Shown here piece by piece: positions 29,125 through 37,980 of a stretch of 43,564 nt of DNA (position 1 is the stretch's first letter; every line of letters starts with the position of its first letter). The stretch covers positions 1-43,564 of the forward strand of contig MFRN01000013.1 in NCBI GenBank assembly GCA_001784585.1. The letters are read 5' to 3'. The notes below the pieces were generated by a model. That model did not search any database. It had not been told where the DNA came from and worked only from the letters and a program-made list of their open reading frames with translations. The stretch is from Candidatus Melainabacteria bacterium RIFCSPLOWO2_02_FULL_35_15. Its GTDB lineage: Bacteria; Cyanobacteriota; Vampirovibrionia; 2-02-FULL-35-15. The translations under genes and the position numbers were made by a program.

Positions 29125-30153
29125 TTATAATGCCTCAAGTTTATTTTTAATTTTTTTCATAATCTCATTACGCAGGTCTTCTTCAGGAATTTTGGATACA
29201 GCAGGCTCCATAAAACCTTCTACAATAATTTGCTCAGCCTCTTTCTGCGTCAGACCACGCGACATAAGATAAAAAATCTGTTCTTTATCAATCTGTCCAA
29301 AAGTAACACCATGATTACATTTGATCACATCATTTGTAAGAATTTCAAGCTCAGGTATAGATTCTGCCATAGCTTCATCCGATAAAAGCAAATTTCTGTT
29401 TTCCTGACAAGCATCAGACTTAACAGCCTCATGAGCTATTTTCAAATTTCCCGTATAAGCAGACTGGGATTTACCTTTTAGGGCGACTCTGAAACTTAAA
29501 TCTGATTTTGTATACGGTGCATTATGTTCAATTGCCGTGTGATGATCAAACTTCTGGGTGCCATCACCTAAAACAATTCCATAGACAGCAATGCCTGCAT
29601 GTACCCCGCAAAGATTTGCACCAAGATCAGCTTTAGAGATTTTTCCACCCAGTGAAACTATCACATTTCTTAATTCTGCATTATCATTAATTTCTGTTCT
29701 TTGAAAAAGATGACTGATTGTTTGTTTGGAATGCAATTGTAAATTCGCATAATTCAACCTGGAATCTTTTTCTAAAAATATCTCAGTAGCAATGTTAACA
29801 AGCGGGTTTGCTGTTTCCAGAGAAGAAATTTCATCAATTAAATTAATACCTGAGCCTTCTTCCAGTAAAATAAAATTTCTTACAGCCTCAAAGCTGTTTA
29901 ATTCTTCAGAGAATGACTTAACTGTCAATGGTTTTTCAATTTGTACGTTCTTAGGTACATAAAGAAAATAGCCACGAGACCACATAGCTTCATTAAAATA
30001 TGCAAATTTATCGGGGTACTTAACTGTAAGTTTACTGGAATACTTTAAAATTAAATCTTTATATGTTTCATTTCCAAAAGCATCACGAAGCTCCATTAAA
30101 ACAACACTTGTTTTTTCATCAGCAAAGGTCTTTTTTTTTTCTTTAGTTTCCAT
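29125..30153 (-). CDS. sufD: SufD, Fe-S scaffold complex subunit
   Basis: About 342 residues from the ATG at 30153, which follows the sufB stop by 4 bases with GAGG overlapping that stop. An earlier in-frame start at 30183 would overlap sufB by 26 bases. Beta-helix protein paired with SufB in the SufBC2D scaffold. Typical SufB/D core segments are YTGNLKIAHEAVKSDACQENRNLLLSDEA, then [32 protein letters not shown]. Overall similar to SufB but lacking its N-terminal part. Confidence 0.95.
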   Translation of the reverse strand: METKEKKKTFADEKTSVVLMELRDAFGNETYKDLILKYSSKLTVKYPDKFAYFNEAMWSRGYFLYVPKNVQIEKPLTVKSFSEELNSFEAVRNFILLEEGSGINLIDEISSLETANPLVNIATEIFLEKDSRLNYANLQLHSKQTISHLFQRTEINDNAELRNVIVSLGGKISKADLGANLCGVHAGIAVYGIVLGDGTQKFDHHTAIEHNAPYTKSDLSFRVALKGKSQSAYTGNLKIAHEAVKSDACQENRNLLLSDEAMAESIPELEILTNDVIKCNHGVTFGQIDKEQIFYLMSRGLTQKEAEQIIVEGFMEPAVSKIPEEDLRNEIMKKIKNKLEAL

Positions 30154-30157
30154 AACC

Positions 30158-31561
30158 TCATCCGATCGATCCTTCCATCTCAAGCTCTATTAAGCGGTTA
30201 AGCTCTACTGCATATTCCATAGGAAGCTCTTTTACAAAGGGTTCCATAAAACCGTTAACTATCATAAGTTTTGCCTGCTCTTCAGAAAGCCCGCGACTCA
30301 TTAAATAAAACAATTTCTCATCTTCTATTTTACTTACTGTAGCTTCATGCTCAACCTGAACACATTTTTCACTTATTTCCATAGTAGGATAAGTATCTGA
30401 TCTGGATATCTCATCTAACATCAGTGCATCACACTTAACTGTGGATTTAACATTTTTTGCACCTTTGTGAACTTTTAATAATCCCCTGTAACTTGCTCTG
30501 CCACCATTTCTGGATATAGATTTTGAAGTAATAACAGAAGTAGTATTTGACGCAATATGGATAATTTTCGCACCGGCATCCTGGTGCTGATCAGAACCAC
30601 TGGCAAGTGCTACTGAAACCACTTCTCCATGCGCTCTTTCACCCACCAAATAAATCGACGGATATTTCATGGTAAGTTTTGATCCCATATTTCCATCTAA
30701 CCATTCAACTACTGCACCTTCATGAGCAACAGCACGCTTGGTAACCAGGTTATAAACATTTTTAGACCAGTTTTGAATAGTGGTATATCTGATTTTTGCA
30801 TTTTTCAGTGCAATAAGTTCGACAACAGCAGAATGAAGAGAATCTGAGCTGTAAGTAGGCGCTGTACAGCCTTCGATGTAATGTACTGAACTTCCTTCAT
30901 CAGCAATAATTAAAGTTCTTTCAAACTGACCCATATTTTCAGTATTAATTCTGAAGTATGCCTGAAGCGGAATTTCTACATTTGTGCCTGGCGGAATATA
31001 AATAAAAGATCCTCCTGACCAGACAGCACTGTTTAATGCTGCAAATTTATTGTCTTCAGGAGGAACAATTGTAGCAAAATATTTTTTTACAATATCAGGA
31101 TATTCACGTAATCCTGAATCCATATCCAGGAAGATCACACCAAGCTTTTTCAAATCTTCTCTTAGCGAATGATAGACTACTTCTGATTCGTACTGAGCTG
31201 AGACACCAGCTAAAAATTTTCTTTCTGCTTCAGGGATACCCAGCCTGTCAAATGTATTTTTAATTTCCTTTGGAACATCTTCCCAGCTTTTCTCCTGCTT
31301 TTCGCTGGATTTTACGTAGTAAAAAATATTTTCAAAATCTATTTCATTCAAAAGTTCAGTATCGCCCCATTTTGGCATTGGCTTTTTGTAAAAAATTTCA
31401 AGAGCCTTTAAACGAAACTCTCTCATCCATAGCGGCTCATTTTTCATTTTTGATATGCTAAGAACAATCTCTTTAGTAAGTCCCCTGACAGACTTAAAAG
31501 CATAGTTTTCTTCTGAATCATGAAAGCCGTATTGATATTCATTGTTTAATTCTAATGCCAT
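30158..31561 (-). CDS. sufB: SufB, Fe-S scaffold subunit
   Basis: 467 residues, full length. Main scaffold on which the nascent cluster is built. Typical stretches are [48 protein letters not shown], the [14 protein letters not shown] segment and [18 protein letters not shown], with [22 protein letters not shown] at the C-terminus. The cysteines in GCTAP and KCDAL correspond to conserved positions. Ribosome site AGGATGA before the ATG. Nine bases from sufC. Confidence 0.97.
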   Translation of the reverse strand: MALELNNEYQYGFHDSEENYAFKSVRGLTKEIVLSISKMKNEPLWMREFRLKALEIFYKKPMPKWGDTELLNEIDFENIFYYVKSSEKQEKSWEDVPKEIKNTFDRLGIPEAERKFLAGVSAQYESEVVYHSLREDLKKLGVIFLDMDSGLREYPDIVKKYFATIVPPEDNKFAALNSAVWSGGSFIYIPPGTNVEIPLQAYFRINTENMGQFERTLIIADEGSSVHYIEGCTAPTYSSDSLHSAVVELIALKNAKIRYTTIQNWSKNVYNLVTKRAVAHEGAVVEWLDGNMGSKLTMKYPSIYLVGERAHGEVVSVALASGSDQHQDAGAKIIHIASNTTSVITSKSISRNGGRASYRGLLKVHKGAKNVKSTVKCDALMLDEISRSDTYPTMEISEKCVQVEHEATVSKIEDEKLFYLMSRGLSEEQAKLMIVNGFMEPFVKELPMEYAVELNRLIELEMEGSIG

Positions 31562-31570
31562 TTTTTCATC

Positions 31571-32332
31571 CTAAGCCTTAGCAGCTTCTTTTTCTGCTAA
31601 CCAGTCATAGCCTTTTTTTTCCAGTTCCACAGCCAGCTCCGGGCCTCCGGATTCAACAATATTTCCATCTATAAAAACATGCACTTTATCAGGTCTTAAA
31701 TAATCAAGGATTCTTTGATAATGCGTAATTAATAAAACACCGAGTTGAGGATTTTTTTCTTTATACTTATTAATACTTTGAGCAACTAATTTTAAAGAGT
31801 CAATGTCCAGCCCGGAATCAGGCTCGTCTAAAACAGCTAATTTTGGTTCAAGCATTGCCATCTGAAGAATTTCCATTCTCTTTTTTTCTCCGCCGGAAAA
31901 TCCATCATTTATATAGCGAGTGGCAAATGCATGCTCTATTTCCAAATCATCCATTTTTTCATATAAAAGTTTTCTAAAGTCTCTTGGTGAAGCAGTGTCA
32001 CCTTTCAGAGCTTTATGTGCCTGTCTTAAAAAGCTTGCAACAGTAACACCGGGAATACTGAGCGGATACTGAAAACCTAAAAACAAACCAAGTTTTGCCC
32101 GTTCATTTGGTTTTAAATCATTTATAACAGTTCCATTAAAGTTAATTTCCCCGCTAGAAATTTTATAAGCAGGATGCCCCATCAAAGTATTTGAAAATGT
32201 ACTTTTTCCTGAACCATTTCTTCCCATAACTGCATGAATTTCACCGGTATTAATTTGCAAATCAAGTCCATGCAAAATTTTCTTTCCATCAATTTCTGCC
32301 TGCAGATTTTTAATTTTCAATAACTCGGGCAT
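31571..32332 (-). CDS. sufC: SufC, ABC-type ATPase of the SUF complex
   Basis: 253 residues. Walker A GRNGSGKST (37-45), the SufC-like Q-loop FLGFQYPLSIPGV, signature FSGGEKKR, Walker B LAVLDEPDSGLD and the switch histidine in LLITHYQRIL are all present. It energises SufB-SufD. AAGGAG (32348-32343) is placed 10 bases before the ATG. First suf structural gene, 73 bases downstream of the rrf2 gene, with its own probable promoter and operator in between. Confidence 0.97.
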   Translation of the reverse strand: MPELLKIKNLQAEIDGKKILHGLDLQINTGEIHAVMGRNGSGKSTFSNTLMGHPAYKISSGEINFNGTVINDLKPNERAKLGLFLGFQYPLSIPGVTVASFLRQAHKALKGDTASPRDFRKLLYEKMDDLEIEHAFATRYINDGFSGGEKKRMEILQMAMLEPKLAVLDEPDSGLDIDSLKLVAQSINKYKEKNPQLGVLLITHYQRILDYLRPDKVHVFIDGNIVESGGPELAVELEKKGYDWLAEKEAAKA

Positions 32333-32369
32333 TTATTTTTCTCTCCTTAACTTCATGCTTCCTTGTCTT

Positions 32370-32393
32370 ATTATACTTGACAACTTTCTCAAG
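32370..32393 (-). promoter_or_regulatory. Probable sufC promoter with TTGA-N8-TCAA operator
   Basis: On the minus strand CTTGA-N8-TCAAG (32393-32376) is an exact 5-bp inverted repeat that directly abuts TATAAT (32375-32370). The same repeat with the same 8-base gap lies in the rrf2 promoter. A repressor bound here would cover the -10 to -35 region. The -35 hexamer itself is poor (TTAATC at 17 bases), which fits a promoter needing or hiding behind a regulator. Confidence 0.6.
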
Positions 32394-32405
32394 ATTAATA
32401 AAGGA

Positions 32406-32870
32406 TCAAGTAATTAATGTCAGTTCTTTTTTCAGATATTTAGTTAAAACGTTCTCTTTAGATAAAAGATCAGATAATGAAACTCGTTTTAACATACCAA
32501 ACAACATCTGGGAAATTGATAACCATACAGACCTTATAGAACAGCAACTAATATGAATACATTTTAAATCATTACCTGTAAATTGCCGGCATGATTCAGT
32601 TTCAAACAATTCCCCGCTTAGCGCTCTCATTACTTCATCCAGATAAATTTTTTCAGGTGATTTTGATAACTTATAACCACCGCTTTTTCCGCGAACACTC
32701 TCCACCAGATTTGCCTGGCGCAAAATTGACAATAATTTTGCAGCATAGTCAGTAGTAATATGCTCAGCTTTTGCAATATCTTCAAGAGAAGCTAACTCAT
32801 CTTTTGAAGTTAGGATTACAACCTGAAGCAAGCACCTTAACCCATATTCTTCCTGTGATGTAATTTTCAT
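32406..32870 (-). CDS. Rrf2-family transcriptional regulator (IscR/SufR-like)
   Basis: 154 residues. N-terminal winged helix typical of Rrf2: QEEYGLRCLLQV, LEDIAKAEHITTDYAAKLLSILRQANLVES and the wing RGKSGGYKLSKSPEKI. C94, C104 and the pair C109-C110 sit where IscR, RirA and NsrR hold their iron-sulfur cluster, though the spacing (C-x9-C-x4-CC) differs from the E. coli IscR spacing. It precedes the suf operon and shares an inverted repeat with it, so it most likely represses suf and itself when clusters are plentiful. The exact class (IscR, SufR or other) is not decided. Confidence 0.93.
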   Translation of the reverse strand: MKITSQEEYGLRCLLQVVILTSKDELASLEDIAKAEHITTDYAAKLLSILRQANLVESVRGKSGGYKLSKSPEKIYLDEVMRALSGELFETESCRQFTGNDLKCIHISCCSIRSVWLSISQMLFGMLKRVSLSDLLSKENVLTKYLKKELTLIT

Positions 32871-32889
32871 AATTTCGCCTTTTAGCTAT

Positions 32890-32918
32890 ATTATACCTAA
32901 TCTTGACTTTTTATTCAA
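32890..32918 (-). promoter_or_regulatory. Promoter and operator of the rrf2-suf operon
   Basis: On the minus strand TTGAAT (32918-32913), a 17-base spacer and TATAAT (32895-32890) form a near-ideal sigma70 promoter 20 bases upstream of the rrf2 start. The inverted repeat TTGA-N8-TCAA (32918-32903) overlaps its -35 element and spacer. The identical arm and gap in front of sufC points to one regulator, presumably the Rrf2 protein. Confidence 0.7.
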
Positions 32919-33042
32919 CATTTAACCTTTTATAAAGCAATACGGGTATAATCAGCTCAAAATAAGCAAATAAATAACATGTGTCCAAATAATTACATTA
33001 ACACTCCGGCAACTATTTAAATTAACAAAAGTCATATGTTTT

Positions 33043-34761
33043 ATGAAATCTTTAATACGCAAAATATTTTTTTTCTTTTTATTCATAAGCTTTATATTTT
33101 GCTCTCAGGTGCTTGCATTTACCAAGATCGTAGACACAGTATTTGACGGTATGCCAGTTGATCCTGAAAAAATTTCCGAGACTCTGGATACAATTAAAAA
33201 AAATAAATTAAAAAATAAAACTATTACAAACCCTTTAAAGTTAAAGCCTGACAAGTTGTTTACAATTTATGCTATGCAGGCAGATCCGCTAAACATAAAA
33301 ATTGAAATAGATACATCAGGGAATGCTGTAAGAAGCAAAAAAGACATCCAGTTACCTGTATCAAATGAAGAGTTTCTGGATAAAGTAACTGAAGCAATAA
33401 TGATCTGGGAAGAGGTGGATATAGCAAAAATAAAATTTGCTCCGGTAAAGTTTGCCTCCGGACAGGCAGATCCTGAAGATGGAAAAAATGTTATAACTTT
33501 CCGCGCAATAGAAGATAAAGATGCCGGGGGTTCAGTGGTAACTATCATTAACTTTGCCAAGACAGACACTGTCATATTTATGAATAAAACAATAATGGTA
33601 AAACCAGGCACAATTCTAGATGCTGATATAATTATTGATCCTGCAAACAACCCCTGTGTCGCTCTTACTACTACAGAAGGACCATTAAAAGCTGGCGGTG
33701 ATGATAGTTCCCCTACGATTGAAGGAGGGATAAATCCGGATATCCCGGCAGAGGATCTTGATGCTTGTGCAGGGAAAATAATAGGTGGTGACTTAACCGG
33801 CTTACTCGTAGAAGGGCTTGGAGATGTTCTTGGACTTACAGGTTCTGCAATTACAAGCTCTGCCACAAGCCCTGTTTCAAAAATAATGGCAAGATATGCT
33901 CTGACAAATGATGACAAAATCGGACTTGCAAATATTTATCCTAATCCAGAAAAAGTAAAAGCTCTGGGGACTTTACAAGGAAAAGTAATTCTAAATAAAA
34001 AACCTGTAAGAGGCGCTCATATTGTAATTGAAGATGTAATGACTGGAGAACCGGTTGCTAGTGCAGTATCTGATATTGTTGGTAAATTTAAAATCACTGC
34101 CATTCCTGGCGGAACCTATAACGTTTATGCAGAACCATTGGATGGTCCTATAAGGAAAAAAGGCATACCATTGAATTTCTTTGGTTTTACAGCAGTCTTA
34201 AATTTCACTACCGGTCTTTACCCTGAACCTGTGGTTATATCAGGAGGTAAAACCACAAAAATTACAGTGGAAGTTCATGAATTGTCTGCTTCCGCTTTTA
34301 ACATAAATTATCAGACAAATGTCTTAAAAGAAGCTGATGTAAATGAAACTGGCGGCTCAGCACTTTTACCTATAAAAATATCACCTGGTCAAACTTTAAC
34401 AAATTTACAATTTTGGGGAGATAACATAAGTACTGCATTTGGAACCCTTTCAGTAAGCGGACCCGGGATAACAGTTAGCAATGTTATGAATACAAGCATT
34501 ATGATATCACCTAATGTTGTTTGTGAGGATTGCGAAGATACTCCGGAGAGCATGTGTAACAGAAGTTCATTGTGCCCACCTGCGCAGGAGTTAACAGATG
34601 AACCTGATCAGGTCAATGGCATAACTGCTGATATTACATGTGCTTCTGACGTTACTCCCGGCCCAAGAAATATAATCTTTACCGGAGATCAGTTAGATCC
34701 TGCCAGTCCAAGCTTTGGGCTTCGCGATCAAATTACCGGTGGCTTATTTGTAACTGAGTAA
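33043..34761 (+). CDS. Exported matrixin-like pseudoprotease with carboxypeptidase-regulatory domain
   Basis: 572 residues with a signal peptide (to about residue 25). Residues ~110-305 follow the order of M10A matrixins: EEFLDKVTEAIMIWEEV, KNVITFRAIEDKDAGGSVV, ILDADIIID, the LLVEGLGDVLGLTGS helix and the late TNDDKIGLANIYP. In active enzymes the helix is HExGHxxGLxH. Here the positions read E257, G258, G260, D261, G264, L265, G267, so all three zinc histidines and the catalytic Glu are lost. A carboxypeptidase-regulatory-like beta domain follows (~308-375, GTLQGKVILNKKPVRGAHIVIEDV). Then comes a beta-rich tail with a cysteine cluster (CEDC...C...C, ~492-515). Probably a structural or binding protein at the cell surface. 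Confidence 0.8.
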   Translation: MKSLIRKIFFFFLFISFIFCSQVLAFTKIVDTVFDGMPVDPEKISETLDTIKKNKLKNKTITNPLKLKPDKLFTIYAMQADPLNIKIEIDTSGNAVRSKKDIQLPVSNEEFLDKVTEAIMIWEEVDIAKIKFAPVKFASGQADPEDGKNVITFRAIEDKDAGGSVVTIINFAKTDTVIFMNKTIMVKPGTILDADIIIDPANNPCVALTTTEGPLKAGGDDSSPTIEGGINPDIPAEDLDACAGKIIGGDLTGLLVEGLGDVLGLTGSAITSSATSPVSKIMARYALTNDDKIGLANIYPNPEKVKALGTLQGKVILNKKPVRGAHIVIEDVMTGEPVASAVSDIVGKFKITAIPGGTYNVYAEPLDGPIRKKGIPLNFFGFTAVLNFTTGLYPEPVVISGGKTTKITVEVHELSASAFNINYQTNVLKEADVNETGGSALLPIKISPGQTLTNLQFWGDNISTAFGTLSVSGPGITVSNVMNTSIMISPNVVCEDCEDTPESMCNRSSLCPPAQELTDEPDQVNGITADITCASDVTPGPRNIIFTGDQLDPASPSFGLRDQITGGLFVTE

Positions 34762-34787
34762 GTAACAGTACTCTAATGTCAAATTTT

Positions 34788-35456
34788 TCAACTTAACTCT
34801 GGCATTCGTTTTCCAATAAAAGACATAAGATTATCGTATTGCATAAATGGGTTTGTTTTTTTTTGATTTTTTAATTCATCATATTTTTTATCTGCATAAT
34901 TATGTCCGGGGAAAATAAGTGTATCGTCCGGCATTTTCATAAGTTTGTTATAAAGGGTATCAAACATTTGCTCTGCATTACCTCCTGGCAAATCACACCT
35001 GCCGCAACCATTAATAAACAAAGTATCCCCGGAAATAAGATGATCATGAACTAAGAAACATTGAGAACCAGGAGTATGTCCGGGAGTATGAATAAATTGA
35101 ATTTCAATATTCCCAAGTTTCAATTTGTCACCGGACTTTATCTTTTTAACATTTTCTTTTCCCCAGTTAAATTTAAAAAAGTCTGCTTCTTTTTCATTTA
35201 TATAGACCGGAATATCTGCACTTTTTAAAAGGTCTTCAACACCATTTGTATGGTCAAAATGCCCATGCGTAACCAGAGCTGCTTTAATAGACAGATTATT
35301 TTTCTTTGCCTCATCCTGTAAGAACTTAACATCCCATGCAGGATCTATAACTGCTACTTCACCAGTATTTTTATCACCAATGAAATAAATAAAATTTTCC
35401 ATTGGTCCAACTTGCATTTGATTTAGTAATAAATTCGTCATTGTTTTTATATTCAT
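34788..35456 (-). CDS. Metallo-beta-lactamase-fold hydrolase (glyoxalase II-like)
   Basis: About 222 residues from the ATG at 35456. The frame is open further upstream but would run through the tRNA. The binuclear metal motif THGHFDH, the later HTPGHTPGS, the SGDTLFINGCGRCDLPGG stretch and FPGHNY are intact. This is the small glyoxalase II / thioesterase-like group, cytoplasmic. It begins 6 bases after the tRNA-Ile 3' end on the same strand, so tRNA and mRNA are probably made as one transcript separated by tRNA processing. Substrate unknown. Confidence 0.93.
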   Translation of the reverse strand: MNIKTMTNLLLNQMQVGPMENFIYFIGDKNTGEVAVIDPAWDVKFLQDEAKKNNLSIKAALVTHGHFDHTNGVEDLLKSADIPVYINEKEADFFKFNWGKENVKKIKSGDKLKLGNIEIQFIHTPGHTPGSQCFLVHDHLISGDTLFINGCGRCDLPGGNAEQMFDTLYNKLMKMPDDTLIFPGHNYADKKYDELKNQKKTNPFMQYDNLMSFIGKRMPELS

Positions 35457-35462
35457 AAAAAA

Positions 35463-35536
<74 letters not shown>

Positions 35537-35577
35537 GGAATCAGAAATTAGAGAATCAGAGTTCAAAAAACACCTTA

Positions 35578-35583
35578 ATTATA
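35578..35583 (-). promoter_or_regulatory. Possible -10 element of tRNA-Ile
   Basis: TATAAT on the minus strand, 41 bases upstream of the tRNA 5' end. The direct repeat TTGCAA lies 13 bases upstream of it and again 5 bases nearer; neither is at ideal -35 spacing, so the promoter is tentative. Confidence 0.35.
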
Positions 35584-35624
35584 ACTTGCAAAGTTCTTGC
35601 AAAAAAGTTTTAGACTCAAAACGC

Positions 35625-35653
35625 TTGACATATTGAGCTTAATTTGTTTTAAT
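35625..35653 (+). promoter_or_regulatory. Sigma70-type promoter of the 35675 gene
   Basis: Perfect TTGACA (35625-35630), a 17-base spacer and TTTAAT (35648-35653), ending 21 bases upstream of the start codon at 35675. Transcription would begin around 35660, leaving a leader of about 15 bases. Confidence 0.65.
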
Positions 35654-35674
35654 ACTTAGCAATATCATAAAAAT

Positions 35675-36628
35675 ATGTCTTTAAGCAAAATTGGAATTGT
35701 AGATAATCCCTTAGCATTTAGAGAAGCAAGAAATTGTTTTTTACATGGTGTAACAGCATTAAGAAAAGCTGTCGGAAAGACTGATTTAGAAGATGATGCA
35801 ACCCTTACTATTTTAAGAGCTTCCAGAAAAGACCTCGAAGATATAACTCCTGATGATGAAAAAGAAGCAAGATTCTACTCAAGAACCATAAATCGTCTTG
35901 TAGAACCATGGAGGACACTTTTAACCTATAGGCACAGAGATGAACTAAACTCAGAACTCAGCAGATTTAGTGAGGGAAGCTACTCAGAGCCACAATATGA
36001 GCCAGAATGTGAAAATAAGATTGATTATCTGATTTGGCTTTTACAAAATCAGGTTGATGAAGAAATAAAAAAAACAAAAGAGCGGACAGATTTAAATCTG
36101 GCAACCAAAAAGAAGAAAGAAGATCCGACAGAAACACCTCTTGAAATTAATTTTAATAATTGTGAGGCATTTAAAAACCTGGCTCAAAAACGTGAAAGTT
36201 CTGAGCTTCATAGACTTGAATCAAATGCTCAACGCCTTTCAATTTTAACGATTTTTTCCAATGCTGATATTGGTTATATTTTTTCAGTCTTATCATCTAA
36301 TGCTATGGGAGCAAAACACAAAAACGAAACAGTTAGGCTGGGTACCTTAAATATTGTTGGAGGTTTCCTGATTTCTGCTTTAAGAAGATTAAATACTGAT
36401 TTGGATGAACTTTCTTCCTCTGCATTTCTTGCTACAAAAGATAAAAAAGAAGAAATAAAAAAAGGATTAATTCAGGATACTATTGAAATACTTGACTCTA
36501 CAAATGCAATTTTAACAATTCCTAATTTCAGCACTAATGATCCAAATATAGCTGTTAGAAAAAAAGCTATATCTCTAAAAGCTGACGTTTCTAATGCTTC
36601 CGGGATTCTACGAAAATTTGTCGCTTGA
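35675..36628 (+). CDS. Unknown cytoplasmic protein (317 aa), paralogue of the next gene
   Basis: Not recognised. No signal peptide or membrane segment; mostly helical by composition, with a charged lysine/glutamate-rich linker around residues 130-160. A hydrophobic region (ADIGYIFSVLSSNAMGAKHKNETVRLGTLNIVGGFLISALRRL) resembles the corresponding part of the next gene (AALSLITASGCGFNSGDEDVRNGALNFLIVMGKSA). The shared frame is a helix, a loop ending E-x-V-R-x-G-x-L-N, and a hydrophobic helix. It has a good promoter but no clear ribosome site. Confidence 0.75.
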   Translation: MSLSKIGIVDNPLAFREARNCFLHGVTALRKAVGKTDLEDDATLTILRASRKDLEDITPDDEKEARFYSRTINRLVEPWRTLLTYRHRDELNSELSRFSEGSYSEPQYEPECENKIDYLIWLLQNQVDEEIKKTKERTDLNLATKKKKEDPTETPLEINFNNCEAFKNLAQKRESSELHRLESNAQRLSILTIFSNADIGYIFSVLSSNAMGAKHKNETVRLGTLNIVGGFLISALRRLNTDLDELSSSAFLATKDKKEEIKKGLIQDTIEILDSTNAILTIPNFSTNDPNIAVRKKAISLKADVSNASGILRKFVA

Positions 36629-36797
36629 TAATTTTTACTCGTCTGATAATTTTCTTTCAAATAACTTACAAAAACAACAGATATTCCCTGCAAAATATGC
36701 TTGACATATGGCTTCTAAGATGGTTGAATAATATCCAAGTAGTGCATCCCTACATTTCATAAACTCAAGCACATGTTCACGTACATAAGGAGAACAG

Positions 36798-37559
36798 ATG
36801 GTTACCACACCTGCAATTACCAATACACCTCGTACTGTAACGCCACAAGCCCCTTTTATAGAAAATGAAAAAGCATTCTCACTAGCAAAAGATACTCTAA
36901 AAAAACTTTTTTTATGCCACCATGCAATTAATGAACAAGGCGCTCCAATTGTATCCGGGGATTTAAATTTCGATCGAAGGATTGAGAGAAAAAATGATGT
37001 TGGTCAGTATTTTGCACATTTATATGCTACAAACAAGTTTTTGAAAGATAAATTGAATGGAGATACTGTTAAAAATGTAAACGACATACTTAAGACATTA
37101 TCTGCTTATTCACCATTATTTCTAATGAAACAACCTTTTACATACATTTATTCACTTGGAGAAGTTAAAAATTCCACTGTTTTAACACTTATTTTTGAGG
37201 AACCACTGGCAGCACTTTCTTTAATAACTGCCAGCGGATGCGGATTTAACAGTGGGGATGAAGATGTAAGAAACGGAGCATTAAATTTTTTAATTGTAAT
37301 GGGTAAATCTGCGGCATATTCTATTTCAACCTCAAGTAATATTAATCAAAATACGATAGAAAACCTTTCAACACTTTTTGCAGTAAGGAAGGTATTGCAT
37401 CAAATGAAGGATAAAAATATAGGTAATAAAATATTTGAAGTAATAAGTAAAATAGACAATGAATTTGAAGCTCTTGAAGAACAGCAGCTAGAATATGTTA
37501 CAAAGTTATCTCACGAAAAGCAAGTTAAAAAAAAACCTGACGAACTTATCTTTTTTTAG
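36798..37559 (+). CDS. Unknown cytoplasmic protein (253 aa), paralogue of the previous gene
   Basis: Not recognised. The start is well supported by AAGGAG 7 bases before the ATG. No signal peptide. The region EPLAALSLITASGCGFNSGDEDVRNGALNFLIVMGKSAAYSI matches the previous gene in layout, and both have a helical N-terminal part. The C-terminus is charged and lysine-rich (SHEKQVKKKPDELIFF). The 169-base gap to the previous gene holds TTGACA at 36701-36706 without a convincing -10. Its last 14 bases overlap the convergent phasin-like gene. Confidence 0.75.
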   Translation: MVTTPAITNTPRTVTPQAPFIENEKAFSLAKDTLKKLFLCHHAINEQGAPIVSGDLNFDRRIERKNDVGQYFAHLYATNKFLKDKLNGDTVKNVNDILKTLSAYSPLFLMKQPFTYIYSLGEVKNSTVLTLIFEEPLAALSLITASGCGFNSGDEDVRNGALNFLIVMGKSAAYSISTSSNINQNTIENLSTLFAVRKVLHQMKDKNIGNKIFEVISKIDNEFEALEEQQLEYVTKLSHEKQVKKKPDELIFF

Positions 37560-37980
37560 CTGTTCTTTTTCCGGAAACTTTCTTACTTTTCACAGTAGTT
37601 CTGCTGTTTCTGCTTCGCTTGTGATTCTTTGGCATTCCTATCTTCTCCTGGATTAATTTAATGGGGGTTAGAAGCACATTTTCAGCAGCTCTTAAAAACG
37701 GCCCGGTATTTTTTCTAAGCTCCTTATAAATTTTCAATTTTTCTATTTCGGATTTTTTTTGAAGTTCAAGCACAAGTTTTTTTGTTTCTTCTGCTTTTAA
37801 CTCACCCTGAGCTTCCAGGGTGTCCAGTAATTTATGAACTTCTTTTTGAATATCATTGTATAAAGTGGTTGCAGCTTTTTTAATCGTATCTTTTGATATG
37901 GCTGCTCCGACTCCGGTTAAAATGGCCTTTTGAATTAACTGAATCTTCCCTTTGCTTTTAATAAAACCATTGCTTGTCAT
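37546..37980 (-). CDS. Phasin-like helical protein with basic tail
   Basis: About 144 residues from the ATG at 37980, which overlaps the mazG stop (ATGA) with GAGGGA upstream; a longer frame into mazG is not needed. Residues ~12-45 are helical and alanine-rich (LIQKAILTGVGAAISKDTIKKAATTLYNDIQKEVHKLLDTLEAQGELKAEE). A heptad-like coiled coil follows (KKLVLELQKKSEIEKLKIYKEL). The last 30 residues are rich in Lys, Arg and Ser (KRSRNSRTT, KSKKVSGKRTAKKR). This layout resembles granule-associated phasin/PhaF-type proteins, whose basic tail can bind DNA. No polyhydroxyalkanoate gene is nearby, so the role is open. Confidence 0.7.
   Translation of the reverse strand: MTSNGFIKSKGKIQLIQKAILTGVGAAISKDTIKKAATTLYNDIQKEVHKLLDTLEAQGELKAEETKKLVLELQKKSEIEKLKIYKELRKNTGPFLRAAENVLLTPIKLIQEKIGMPKNHKRSRNSRTTVKSKKVSGKRTAKKR

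Noticed and set aside
33267-33917. 216-codon open frame antisense to the matrixin-like gene
   Set aside because: It lies wholly inside a gene with a signal peptide and recognisable domains; its composition is that of a shadow frame.
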